From: Chloroflexi bacterium CFX4
GTDB lineage: Bacteria > Chloroflexota > Anaerolineae > Aggregatilineales > UBA2796
NCBI GenBank assembly: GCA_021404685.1
Contig: QWHC01000004.1
Span: 38,697-102,696, forward strand
Direction of reading: 5' to 3'
Length of the DNA: 64,000 nt
A model generated the notes under the pieces. The model saw nothing but the letters and a program-made list of their open reading frames with translations, was not told the origin of the DNA and did no database searches. Below are positions 41,560 to 49,840 of the stretch, piece by piece (position 1 is the stretch's first letter; each line of letters begins with the position of its first letter). The position numbers and the translations under genes were made by a program.

Positions 41560-41859
41560 TTAACCGAACAGCGCGCAGCCTTCTTCTTCCGCCTGGCGCA
41601 GCGCATCCGCAACGCGCTTGGTGGCAGAAGCCGCATCCGCGAGCGCACGCATCATGCGATCCATCGCCGGGTTCACCAATTCTTCCATTTCCTTATAGAA
41701 GTTATCAGCACCCTTGCCGATCCAGCCGCCGCCCTTCAGCGCGTCCACACAGCTTTTCACGGTCTGCAACAACTGGCGAGTCTGATCCGACTCTTTGCTA
41801 AAGTTGGCGGAAATTTGCTCCAGTGAGCTGTAATCCGCCTGAATTTTTGGAGCGCCCAT
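41560..41859 (-). CDS. WXG100 family protein, pair A (first gene of the set)
   Basis: A 99-residue protein with a clear WXG100 hairpin: a first helix (QISANFSKESDQTRQLLQTV), the turn GGGWIGKGADNFYKE with WIG, and a second long helix (ATKRVADALRQAEEEG). It resembles Esx-family type VII substrates. It heads a four-gene minus-strand set that has a promoter-like sequence ~100 bases upstream and a terminator at its end. The set is separated from selD by a divergent promoter region. Confidence 0.85.
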   Translation of the reverse strand: MGAPKIQADYSSLEQISANFSKESDQTRQLLQTVKSCVDALKGGGWIGKGADNFYKEMEELVNPAMDRMMRALADAASATKRVADALRQAEEEGCALFG

Positions 41860-41955
41860 TGCTTACCCTCCACTTACCTAGACATTGAACTTTCACTTTT
41901 CATCCGCCATTTCGCGCACCGTTTTGTTAGGTTGCTCTCGGCGTTTGATGTTTTT

Positions 41956-41985
41956 AGTTTACGGTCATTGGGTCGCTTGAGTCAA
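41956..41985 (-). promoter_or_regulatory. Putative promoter of the WXG100 gene set
   Basis: On the minus strand TTGACT (41980-41985), an 18-base spacer and TAAACT (41956-41961) form a plausible promoter, with initiation expected ~90 bases before the first WXG100 gene. Confidence 0.45.
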
Positions 41986-42065
41986 GCAAACCGAAACAAA
42001 CTCCCCTGCAAAGCCCCCGAATTTTTACAGGATTTTTATAACCTCTTGATGGGTCTTTTTTATTG

Positions 42066-42096
42066 TTGCCAAAAAGCGCTCACCAACCGCTATAAT
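42066..42096 (+). promoter_or_regulatory. Putative promoter of selD
   Basis: A perfect TATAAT (42091-42096) lies 33 bases before the selD start. TTGCCA (42066-42071) is a fair -35 box but the spacer is 19 bases, slightly long. Confidence 0.5.
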
Positions 42097-42129
42097 TGCC
42101 CCAAAATGGTTTAGCGATAAGGCTTGGCA

Positions 42130-43191
42130 ATGTCCGATCAATCTTCTCAACCTGTAAAACTGACCGCACTTGCCGCTTGTGCTGGCTGCGCGGCAAAACT
42201 TTCTCCGCGAGCGCTGATGCACGTGCTGCAACCGTTGGCAGCCACTTTCCGTGCCGCCGATTTTCCCGCGATGCTGGTGGGCTTGGAAGCGCCTGACGAC
42301 GCCGCCGTTTACCAGATCAGCGCCGATCAGGCGATTATCGCAACCGTAGATTTCTTCCCGCCGGTGGTGGATGATCCCTTCTCGTTTGGTGCCATTGCCG
42401 CCGCCAACGCCATGAGCGATGTCTATGCGATGGGTGGCGAGGTGCTGTTTGGCATTAACCTTGTTGCCTTCCCGGAAAGCCTTGATACAGCAATCCTCTC
42501 CGAGATTTTGCGCGGCGGCGCGCATAGCCTGCGGGCGGGCAACGCTGCCATCGTCGGTGGACACACCATTAAAGATGCTGAACCCAAATATGGTGTGGCA
42601 GTCACGGGCATCATCCATCCGCAGCGCGTGATCACGAAGGGCGGCGCCCAAGCCGGCGATGTGCTGATCCTGACCAAGCCGCTGGGCGTCGGCGTCATCA
42701 CGACGGCACTCAAGCGCGACCTTGCCGCTCCCAACGATGTGCAGGCAGCCATCCAGAGCATGATGACGCTGAACCGCGCCGCCGCGCAAGCCGCACAGGC
42801 GGTTGGCGTCCACGCCATGACGGATATTACGGGCTACAGCTTGCTGGGTCATGCCCGCGAAATGGCAGCTCTCAGCGGCGCAGACCTCATCTTTAGCTAC
42901 AGCGCGCTGCCCTGGCTCAGCGGCGCACAGCGCTACGCAGACGCTGATTGTTTTCCCGGCGGCGCACACACCAACCGCGCCTACTACGAGGCATGGGTCA
43001 CCTTTCCTGATGATTTGCCGCACGCCGCACGGATGCTGCTCTTTGACCCGGAGACCAGCGGCGGCTTGTTAATGGCTGTGATGGCGAGCCGTGCGCCGGC
43101 GCTGCTGGCAGAGTTGGCGGCACGCGGCGTGCAGGGTTGGTCGGTTGGGCATGTGGTGGCAGGCGACGGGCGGGTGCGTGTCGAAGGCTAA
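42130..43191 (+). CDS. selD: Selenide, water dikinase (selenophosphate synthetase)
   Basis: The 353-residue protein has the SelD N-terminal active site in the form ACAGCAAKLSP: Cys20 and Lys23 correspond to the essential Cys17 and Lys20 of the E. coli enzyme, while the second, dispensable Cys is Ala. ATP and metal binding segments follow (DDAAVYQI, NAMSDVYAMGG, GGHTIKDAEPKYG, TDITGYSLLGHA). SelD makes selenophosphate from selenide and ATP for selenocysteine or 2-selenouridine synthesis. No selA, selB, selC or selU is in the window, so the use of the product is open. It is monocistronic. Confidence 0.95.
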   Translation: MSDQSSQPVKLTALAACAGCAAKLSPRALMHVLQPLAATFRAADFPAMLVGLEAPDDAAVYQISADQAIIATVDFFPPVVDDPFSFGAIAAANAMSDVYAMGGEVLFGINLVAFPESLDTAILSEILRGGAHSLRAGNAAIVGGHTIKDAEPKYGVAVTGIIHPQRVITKGGAQAGDVLILTKPLGVGVITTALKRDLAAPNDVQAAIQSMMTLNRAAAQAAQAVGVHAMTDITGYSLLGHAREMAALSGADLIFSYSALPWLSGAQRYADADCFPGGAHTNRAYYEAWVTFPDDLPHAARMLLFDPETSGGLLMAVMASRAPALLAELAARGVQGWSVGHVVAGDGRVRVEG

Positions 43192-43206
43192 CGACAGCCC
43201 ATTGAT

Positions 43207-43237
43207 GGGTGCGCTGTGCTAGGTGAGCAGCACACCC
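43207..43237 (+). terminator. Stem-loop after selD
   Basis: GGGTGCGCTG (43207-43216) pairs with CAGCACACCC (43228-43237) with a single C-A mismatch and an 11-base loop, 16 bases past the selD stop; CCTTGTTTG follows. Confidence 0.5.
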
Positions 43238-43419
43238 GCCTTGTTTGGGGTAATACACTGTCCGTCAGTTTGGGCGTGTTGTAGGTTTGCAACTTGAGGA
43301 TTGGGAAACTCTAGAAACGCCTGCCGAAAGCACCGCCCACTTGCCCTAACCGCCCACTCTATGCCACAATTGACAGGATTGACAAGCCAACCGCACCAAG
43401 ATAGGCAGCAGAGTCACTC

Positions 43420-44556
43420 ATGGGCAAATCTTACGATGCAATCGTGATCGGGCTGGGCGTGATGGGCAGCGCGGCTGCTTATCATCTTGCCAAAGCAGGC
43501 AAGCGCGTGCTTGCCCTTGAACAATTTGCGATAGACCACCGCTTAGGCAGCTCCTACGGCGAATCGCGCATCATTCGCTATGCCTATACACACCCAACCT
43601 ACGTCCAAATGGCGCGTGAGGCGTTCACCTTGTGGCGCGCCCTAGAGCAGGCCAGCGGCAAGCGCCTGCTGGTTCGCACCGGCGGCTTCGATTTTGGTGA
43701 GGAAGACTCGCCCTCCCTGCAAAACACGTGCCAAACCTTAACGGCTGCCAATGTTCCCTTTGAGTGGCTGACGCCCAACGAGGCGGCGCAGCGCTTTCCG
43801 CAGTTCAAACTGACGCCAACCATGCGCGCCATTTATCAGGCAGATGCTGCTTATTTGGCTGCCTCTGCCTGTGTGTTGGCGCAAGCAGAACTGGCGCACG
43901 TGCTGGGTGCGGATTTGCTGCCTGATACACCCGTGCAGCGCCTTGAACCACTGCGTGACTCGGTGCGCGTCCACACAGAGTCGCGCACCTATGAGGCTGC
44001 CAAGCTGATCATCACTGGCGGCGCGTGGATGGGCAAACTGCTCAGCCAGTTGGATCTTCACCTGCCCTTGCAGCCAACCCGTGAGCAGATCGTGTTCTTT
44101 GAGCCTTACGATCATGATATGTATGCGCCTGACCGCTGCCCGATTTTCATCTTCCACAGCCCAACTTGGTTTTATGGCTTGCCCAATGTGGATGGCAACG
44201 GCGTGAAGGTTGGCATTCACGCCAACAATGATGCTTGTGATCCTGATCAGGTGAACCGCACACCTGATGACGCCTACATCGAGACGGTTCGCCAGTGGAC
44301 GCGCCAACACCTGCCGCTTGCCGCTGGCGAGGTGAAAGAGGCGCGTGTGTGCTTGTATACCATGACGCCTGACGAACACTTTATCATAGATGCACACCCT
44401 GCCTACCCACACATCGTCTTTGGTGCCGGCTTTAGCGGGCATGGCTTCAAGTTTGGCAATCTGATCGGCAAGCTGCTCTCGGAGATGGCACTTTCGGGCA
44501 GCAGCAGCCACGATCTGCATTTGTTCCGTATGGCGCGCTTCAGGCAGCCTAGCTAG
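43420..44556 (+). CDS. Monomeric sarcosine oxidase / N-methyltryptophan oxidase-like flavoprotein
   Basis: The 378-residue protein is a DAO-family oxidase: FAD-binding GLGVMGSAAAYHLAKAG at 11-27, then SSYGESRIIRYAYTHP, which is typical of the MSOX/MTOX group, and at the C-terminus VCLYTMTPDEHFIID, whose Cys matches the residue that covalently holds FAD. Such enzymes oxidise N-methyl amino acids with oxygen, giving formaldehyde and peroxide. It is intact and of normal length (family ~370-390). The downstream arsC starts 18 bases later and may share its mRNA. Substrate is uncertain among sarcosine, N-methyltryptophan and pipecolate. Confidence 0.88.
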   Translation: MGKSYDAIVIGLGVMGSAAAYHLAKAGKRVLALEQFAIDHRLGSSYGESRIIRYAYTHPTYVQMAREAFTLWRALEQASGKRLLVRTGGFDFGEEDSPSLQNTCQTLTAANVPFEWLTPNEAAQRFPQFKLTPTMRAIYQADAAYLAASACVLAQAELAHVLGADLLPDTPVQRLEPLRDSVRVHTESRTYEAAKLIITGGAWMGKLLSQLDLHLPLQPTREQIVFFEPYDHDMYAPDRCPIFIFHSPTWFYGLPNVDGNGVKVGIHANNDACDPDQVNRTPDDAYIETVRQWTRQHLPLAAGEVKEARVCLYTMTPDEHFIIDAHPAYPHIVFGAGFSGHGFKFGNLIGKLLSEMALSGSSSHDLHLFRMARFRQPS

Positions 44557-44574
44557 AAGAAAGGATAGGCTCTT

Positions 44575-45000
44575 ATGCGTGATGCTCAACCCAAACTGCG
44601 CGTACTTATCCTCTGCACGGCAAATTCGGCGCGTTCACAGATGGCGGAAGGCTTGCTGCGCCACCTTGCCGCCGACCGCATCGAGGCATTCAGCGCAGGC
44701 AGCCGCGTGACCAGCGTCAATCCGTTTGCGATTCAGGCGATGGACGAGCGCGGCATTGATATTCGCGGGCAGTTTTCCAAGCACCTGAACGAATTCCTTC
44801 AGCAGCCGTTTGATTATGTGATCACGGTTTGCGATGCCGCCGCCGAAACCTGCCCGATTTTTCCCGGCAGAGCGACGCGCCTTCACTGGAGTTTCCCTGA
44901 TCCTGCCGCAGTTGAAGGCGATGCCGCCAAAGCAGAGGCCTTTCGCAGCGTGCGGGAAGGGCTGGAAGCGCGCTTCAAGGCGTGGTTGGAGACGCTTTAG
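44575..45000 (+). CDS. arsC: Arsenate reductase, thioredoxin-coupled LMW-phosphatase type
   Basis: The 141-residue protein has the low-molecular-weight phosphatase P-loop CTANSARS (Cys14-x5-Arg20). It also has the pair CDAAAETC, two Cys seven apart, which match the redox Cys82 and Cys89 of Staphylococcus pI258 ArsC, and the FPDPAAVEGD general-acid loop (DPA). This set marks thioredoxin-linked arsenate reductase rather than a tyrosine phosphatase, which would lack the later Cys pair. No arsR, arsB or acr3 is adjacent. It sits 18 bases behind the oxidase gene. Confidence 0.88.
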   Translation: MRDAQPKLRVLILCTANSARSQMAEGLLRHLAADRIEAFSAGSRVTSVNPFAIQAMDERGIDIRGQFSKHLNEFLQQPFDYVITVCDAAAETCPIFPGRATRLHWSFPDPAAVEGDAAKAEAFRSVREGLEARFKAWLETL

Positions 45001-45102
45001 GCAGGGCGCCCTCTGCTTTCTTGCCCTGCCCGCGGGGATAGGGAGAGCGTGATCTGTTCTGATGAGCGTTGGGCAAGCGTAGCCTACAAGCGCGATAGCC
45101 TG

Positions 45103-45111
45103 TGCTACAAT
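45103..45111 (+). promoter_or_regulatory. Putative extended -10 element of the transglycosylase gene
   Basis: TGCTACAAT (TGN plus TACAAT) lies about 33 bases before the GTG start at 45145. There is no clear -35 box. The sequence GCTACAAT also appears before the HD gene (1086-1093). Confidence 0.35.
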
Positions 45112-45144
45112 TAACGGAATGTTTCTGAGTGAGGTTGTAGCGCA

Positions 45145-45858
45145 GTGCGGATGTTGTATCGCTTATGGGTGGCTTTTTTGCCGTTACAACTGCTGATGAT
45201 CATTGGTGCGGTGGGCATGACGGCGGGTGTGATGGCGGCGTTGGTCGTGGTGCTGTTGCGCGGCGGTATTCCAACGGCTGCTTCTGCGGCTAACCCTGCC
45301 CAAGAAGCGGCATTGCACGCCCGCCTGACGCGAGATCGGATCGCGCCTGTGTTCACACCTGAAGTGCAGTTCTGGTCGCCGTGGATCATGAAATGGTCGC
45401 GTGAGTATGGTGTTGATCCTGACATTCTGGCAACCGTCATCCAGATCGAGAGTTGCGGACATTACCTTGTCAATTCGCCGGCGGGCGCGCAAGGCTTGTT
45501 TCAGGTGATGCCCTTCCACTTCGCCGAAGGCGAAAACATGCTCGACCCTGAGACGAACGCGAAGCGCGGTATCAACTACCTGATCGGTGGCTTGCAGCGC
45601 GCCGATGGGCATATCGGCTTGGCGATGGCGGGCTATAACGGCGGTTGGGGCGTCATTCCGCGTGGCTGGGGACGCTGGGTGACCGAGACGCGCAATTACT
45701 ACCGCTGGGGATCGCTCATCTACATGGATGCACTTGCCGGCAAGACCACCCAACAGAGTGAGGCGCTCCAAAGCTGGCTGAACGCGGGTGGCGTCAATTT
45801 GTGTCGGCAGGCGGCGCAGGTGCTTGCACCGCTGCAAGCCACACCCAACGCACCCTAA
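45145..45858 (+). CDS. Membrane-anchored SLT-type lytic transglycosylase
   Basis: The 237-residue protein has an N-terminal membrane anchor (LLMIIGAVGMTAGVMAALVVVL, ~16-37) and an extracytoplasmic SLT/lysozyme-like domain: WSREYGVDPDILATVIQIE with the catalytic Glu in QIESCG, SPAGAQGLFQVMPFH, then AMAGYNGGWGVI. It would cut peptidoglycan between MurNAc and GlcNAc to make 1,6-anhydro ends, for wall turnover or insertion of envelope machines. GTG start; an ATG two codons later is possible. It is convergent with the MBL gene. Confidence 0.88.
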   Translation: MRMLYRLWVAFLPLQLLMIIGAVGMTAGVMAALVVVLLRGGIPTAASAANPAQEAALHARLTRDRIAPVFTPEVQFWSPWIMKWSREYGVDPDILATVIQIESCGHYLVNSPAGAQGLFQVMPFHFAEGENMLDPETNAKRGINYLIGGLQRADGHIGLAMAGYNGGWGVIPRGWGRWVTETRNYYRWGSLIYMDALAGKTTQQSEALQSWLNAGGVNLCRQAAQVLAPLQATPNAP

Positions 45859-45862
45859 GGCG

Positions 45863-46873
45863 CTACGCCGCGTGCCAGAACGCCACACCCTCGCGCAGAT
45901 CGGTGAAGGCTTTGCCATCGCGCACCAACAGATCGAGATGCCCTAACACTTCCGAGATAGCGAGGAACATCTCAGGCTCGCGCAGGTGCGGAAACATGGC
46001 GCGCACCAGTTGATAGAGCGTGCGTGGCTGCTCAGCGCACAAGGCGCGCAGCTTTTCGGCGCGCTGAGCGTGCATGGCAAGCCGCGCTTCCACCAATTGC
46101 GGCACCTGTGTGACAGGCTCGCCGTGGCCGGGATAGGCGATGTGGATGTCTAACTGTGCGATGCGCTGCAACTCGCGCAGATAGTCCAGCAGGCGTTGCG
46201 GACGCGGCATTTCAGGTGATTCAGGCGGCTCTAAGAGCGGATTAGAGCTGATAGCGCGCAGGACATGATCGCTAGAGAGCAGAATGCGCGCCTCAGGCTG
46301 GTACAAGCACAGCAGATCGCCGGCGTGTCCCGGCGTGTGGTAGACCTGCCACTGCCTGCCCAGCAGCGCGATCTGATCGCCTTCCACAAGCGTATCCTCT
46401 ACCCGAACAGGCTCGGCAAAGCTGCCCAAATAGGCAGAGACGCGCTCAATGCCGCCGATGACATCCTCCGGTACGCCGCCTTCACGGAAGATTGACAGCA
46501 TGTAGGCATCAAAGGTGCTACGCTTTGCCGCAGGAAAATCCAGCCACGGCACACACAAGGGATGGGCTAAGACTTGCGCGCCTGATTCCGCGACGATTTC
46601 TCCCGCCAGCCCAATGTGATCGGTGTGATGGTGCGTCAGGATAATGCGCTCAATATCCCGAAAAGTGACGCCACAGGCTGCCAAGCCTTCCTTCAAGGCG
46701 GCGCGTGCTGCATCGGTGCGGACGCCGCAATCAATCAGGGTCAGTGGCGCCGAACCGCCGCCTAGCGCAAGGTAAGCGAAGACATCGCCAACCGGAAACG
46801 GCGTAGGCAGCGTGATCGCATACAAGCCATTCAGGGCAGTTTCGTGGCAGTGCGGTGTGATTTTAGTGAGCAT
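45863..46873 (-). CDS. Metallo-beta-lactamase fold hydrolase
   Basis: The 336-residue protein has the MBL metal site LTHHHTDHIG (HxHxDH near 81-88), a later HTPGHAGDLL with another metal His, SSDHVL with the bridging Asp, and AYPGHGEPV near the end. The C-terminal ~70 residues form a helical winged-helix-like cap, as in the LACTB2/YflN group of broad hydrolases or thioesterases. It overlaps the MaoC gene by 11 bases and so is the last gene of a five-gene operon. Substrate unknown; pairing with a MaoC hydratase hints at acyl-CoA or thioester chemistry. Confidence 0.85.
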   Translation of the reverse strand: MLTKITPHCHETALNGLYAITLPTPFPVGDVFAYLALGGGSAPLTLIDCGVRTDAARAALKEGLAACGVTFRDIERIILTHHHTDHIGLAGEIVAESGAQVLAHPLCVPWLDFPAAKRSTFDAYMLSIFREGGVPEDVIGGIERVSAYLGSFAEPVRVEDTLVEGDQIALLGRQWQVYHTPGHAGDLLCLYQPEARILLSSDHVLRAISSNPLLEPPESPEMPRPQRLLDYLRELQRIAQLDIHIAYPGHGEPVTQVPQLVEARLAMHAQRAEKLRALCAEQPRTLYQLVRAMFPHLREPEMFLAISEVLGHLDLLVRDGKAFTDLREGVAFWHAA

Positions 46874-47393
46874 CGGTCTCGGTGCTGTGGCTATCGGACT
46901 CGGTCACCGTCTCCGTGCTGGATGCGCTCGGTTGGCTGCGAACCATGATTGTCCACTCGCCCTTTTGAACTGCCTCATCTTTTTGGTTCAGCACCTTCAC
47001 ATCCAAGGTGACGATGCCGCCGCCTGCGGCAGGCATTGGGCGGCGCTTGCTGACGCTCGCCTCGACGCGGATCGTATCGCCAATGTAGACCGGTGCGCGC
47101 AGTTTCATCTCAAAGCCCAGAAAGGCGATCACGGTGCCTTCTAACACGCCAAGCTGGTAAGCAAGCCCGGTTGCCACCGAAAAGACCAACGCACCATGTG
47201 CGATGCGCGCTCCGAACTGCGTGCCTTCCGCGTAGATGGAATCGGTATGCATTGGGTTAAAATCGCCGCTGAAGCCCGCAAACGCCACCAAATCGGATTC
47301 GGTGATGGTGCGTCCGCGTGTGCGGATCGGCAGCCCTTCGACGAATTCTTCGAACCATAAGCCTTGTCCATAGCGGTGAATGATGTGAGTCAT
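46863..47393 (-). CDS. MaoC-like (R)-enoyl-CoA hydratase family protein
   Basis: The 176-residue hot-dog fold protein has the MaoC pattern: GRTITESDLVAFAGFSGDFNPMHTD with the catalytic Asp and His (DFNPMH), then FGARIAHGALVFSVATGL. MaoC enzymes add water to enoyl-CoA. The C-terminal ~25 residues are a Ser/Thr/Glu-rich tail unlike the fold and probably disordered. It sits between rfbB (18-base gap) and the MBL gene (overlap). Confidence 0.88.
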   Translation of the reverse strand: MTHIIHRYGQGLWFEEFVEGLPIRTRGRTITESDLVAFAGFSGDFNPMHTDSIYAEGTQFGARIAHGALVFSVATGLAYQLGVLEGTVIAFLGFEMKLRAPVYIGDTIRVEASVSKRRPMPAAGGGIVTLDVKVLNQKDEAVQKGEWTIMVRSQPSASSTETVTESDSHSTETDAH

Positions 47394-47411
47394 GGTTGCT
47401 GATTCCTCACC

Positions 47412-48437
47412 TTATGCCTGTGCATCTGCCAAGCGCTGCGCGTACTGCTGCTTATAGAACTCTAGGTATTCGCCCGTCTTGATCTTGCGCCACCACCATT
47501 CATTGCGCTGATACCATGCGACGGTCTGGGCAAGGAGCGACTCGAAATCATCGTTGCGCTGCCAGCCAAGCGCCCTGATCTTGGTGCAGTCCACGGCGTA
47601 GCGCCGATCATGGCCGGGACGGTCTGCCACATGGCGGATGAGCGTCTTCGGCTTGCCAAGCAGTTGCAGCAGGCGGTGCGTCACATCAATGTTGTGCTGC
47701 TCATTCTCGCCGCCCACGTTGTAGACCTCACCCGCCGCACCGACATGCAGCACAAGGTCAATGGCACGGGCGTGATCATCCACGTGCAACCAATCGCGCA
47801 CCTGCTTGCCATCACCATAAACAGGCAGCGGACGGTCGTCAATCGCCTCAGTGATGAACAGCGGCATCATCTTTTCGGGATATTGGTAAGGTCCGTAGGT
47901 GTTGCTGCCGCGGGTGATGGTCGTGTACATGCCGTGCGTCACGTGGTAGGCGCGCACCATCATCTCGCCACCTGCTTTGGCGGCGGAGTAGGGGTTGTTG
48001 GGCTGAAGGGTGTCCGTCTCTTTGAAGTCACCTTCTGCCAACCAGCCATAGACCTCATCCGTGCTGACTTGGTGAAAGCGTGTGATGCCAAGTGCGCGTG
48101 CCTGCTCCAGCAGGACGTAGACGCCGATCACGTCCGTATCGAGGAAGGCGTGCGAACTCATAATGCTGCGGTCAACGTGCGATTCTGCCGCAAAGTTGAC
48201 GATTGCATCCACCTGATAGTGTTCCAACACGCGCTTGACGGTCACCGCATCGGCGATGTCGCCACGCTCAAAGCGGTAGTTCGGCTCGTCGTGAACAGGC
48301 AGCAAGTTATCGGTGTTGCCAGCATAGGTCAGCTTATCCAGCACAATAATGGTGTAGTGCGGATATTTCTCGACCATATGGCGTACAAAGGCGCTGCCGA
48401 TGAAGCCTGCGCCGCCTGTGACTAGAATGTTTTTCAT
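47412..48437 (-). CDS. rfbB: dTDP-glucose 4,6-dehydratase
   Basis: The 341-residue protein is an extended short-chain dehydrogenase: NAD-binding GGAGFIGSAFVRH, the STDEVYG motif of dTDP-glucose dehydratases and the catalytic YSAAK. It converts dTDP-glucose to dTDP-4-keto-6-deoxyglucose, the entry point to dTDP-rhamnose and other deoxysugars of surface glycans. rfbA, rfbC and rfbD are not in the window. Its ATG overlaps the stop of a membrane glycosyltransferase (ATGA), which places it in a surface-glycan operon. Confidence 0.93.
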   Translation of the reverse strand: MKNILVTGGAGFIGSAFVRHMVEKYPHYTIIVLDKLTYAGNTDNLLPVHDEPNYRFERGDIADAVTVKRVLEHYQVDAIVNFAAESHVDRSIMSSHAFLDTDVIGVYVLLEQARALGITRFHQVSTDEVYGWLAEGDFKETDTLQPNNPYSAAKAGGEMMVRAYHVTHGMYTTITRGSNTYGPYQYPEKMMPLFITEAIDDRPLPVYGDGKQVRDWLHVDDHARAIDLVLHVGAAGEVYNVGGENEQHNIDVTHRLLQLLGKPKTLIRHVADRPGHDRRYAVDCTKIRALGWQRNDDFESLLAQTVAWYQRNEWWWRKIKTGEYLEFYKQQYAQRLADAQA

Positions 48438-49840
48438 GCGTTTATCACCTTAGGTTTGAAAAAGTCAGCCCGCCGCTGCCCAAAGTATAGCAGGGCATAA
48501 GCGGAGAACAAGAACAGCAACGGATCACTGGGTGATCGGTAGCGTGTGCAAGGCGTCGTCAGTACGTAGAAGACGGTCAGGCTCAGCAGCACAAGCCCAA
48601 TCAGCGAAACATCACGCCAGGCGCGGCGCGTTTGCCACATGCCGATCAGGGCAAGGATCAGCAAGCCGCCGAAGTAAAAGCGATGCACCCAACGCCCGAT
48701 CACATTGAAAAGCGGTTCGGCGTAAACATCACCTTCCGCGCTGAAGCCATTGGCGCGGATTTCTTCGGGATCGGTCAGGGCGCGGATGCTGCCGTCCGCT
48801 TCGCGCACGAACGGGATCACGCCGTTGATCGGATTGCGGGTCGGGAAAACATCAGGCGTCCACTGTGCGTAGACCTTCCAGAGCAGCAAAGCGGGAATTT
48901 GCTCAGGAGTCTCCCGCAAGTACTCAAGCGTCAGGCGTGTGAGGCGTTCGCTGTTCTCCACAAGGCGCAGAGCAAGCTCGCCCGACTCGGCTTGCACATC
49001 CAAATGCTCAGGCATCCACAGCAGCGGATAGCCGGCTTGGATGAACGGCACAGTATACGGACTGTTGCCGCCCCACAGCGCAACGCCCAAGTTGCCGCCG
49101 ATTGGGATGAAGCGATTGAACGCCTGATAGGTCTGCCACAGCCATGGCGACACCACCACCAAACTAATGAGCGCCGCAGGCACAAGGCGCGCTGCACTCT
49201 GCCAGATATTCAGCCGAAACAAGCACCATAGCGCACCACCGAAGGCAATTAGGACGGCTGGCGGACGCGTGAGCGCCAACAAGCCGATTGCCACGCCACA
49301 GGCAGCGATCACCGCCCAGGTGCCGCCGTCAAGCCGTTTGCGCTCGCGCAGCGTGGCAAAACTGAGCGCTGTCAGGCTGATCAGCATCGCCAAGAGCGAG
49401 GTGTAGCCGACGCTGAGCGTCTGAAAGATCAGGTAAGGATAGAGCGCAAAGAAAACGCCCGCCAACGCGCCAACGGCAGGCTTGCCAAATAAGCGCTTGC
49501 CGAGCTGAAAGATTGCCCAGACCGTCACCAGATCAAAGAGGAGGTTCAGGAGGCTGATGGCAACCAACGTGCGCCCGCCGATGGCATAGGCGAACGCCAG
49601 CAGCACAGGATACAGCACGCTAGAGCCTTCCACGTCAATTTGACCTGCCTCTAAGCCCAGCACGCCTGTTGCCAGCAAGTTCTGAGCGCGCACATCATAG
49701 GCGCCTTCGCCATGCACCACGTCGCCTTCAAAGGTGAGCTGCTGCCCAAGCACAAGCAGAACGCCAAGCCGTGCCACCGCGCAGAGCGCCAGCACCGCAG
49801 GCAGCCAATAGTTCGTTGGAATGTTAAAGTGTTTGATCAT
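48434..49840 (-). CDS. GT39-like polyprenyl-phosphate glycosyltransferase, membrane protein 1
   Basis: From the ATG at 49838-49840 the protein has 468 residues with about ten hydrophobic helices, starting with YWLPAVLALCAVARLGVLLV. The first periplasmic loop carries acidic residues (LTFEGDVVHGEGAYD) where PMT/ArnT-type enzymes have their catalytic Asp or Glu. Such proteins move sugars from polyprenyl-phosphate carriers to lipids or proteins outside the membrane. It overlaps both the upstream GT39-like gene by 17 bases and rfbB by four. The acceptor is unknown. Confidence 0.78.
   Translation of the reverse strand: MIKHFNIPTNYWLPAVLALCAVARLGVLLVLGQQLTFEGDVVHGEGAYDVRAQNLLATGVLGLEAGQIDVEGSSVLYPVLLAFAYAIGGRTLVAISLLNLLFDLVTVWAIFQLGKRLFGKPAVGALAGVFFALYPYLIFQTLSVGYTSLLAMLISLTALSFATLRERKRLDGGTWAVIAACGVAIGLLALTRPPAVLIAFGGALWCLFRLNIWQSAARLVPAALISLVVVSPWLWQTYQAFNRFIPIGGNLGVALWGGNSPYTVPFIQAGYPLLWMPEHLDVQAESGELALRLVENSERLTRLTLEYLRETPEQIPALLLWKVYAQWTPDVFPTRNPINGVIPFVREADGSIRALTDPEEIRANGFSAEGDVYAEPLFNVIGRWVHRFYFGGLLILALIGMWQTRRAWRDVSLIGLVLLSLTVFYVLTTPCTRYRSPSDPLLFLFSAYALLYFGQRRADFFKPKVINA

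Noticed and set aside
42025-43023. 332-codon minus-strand ORF opposite selD
   Set aside because: It mirrors the codon pattern of selD, its translation is Cys/His/Arg-rich without motifs, and selD is certain on the plus strand. The same applies to the long minus-strand ORFs at 43738-44589 and 38725-39246.
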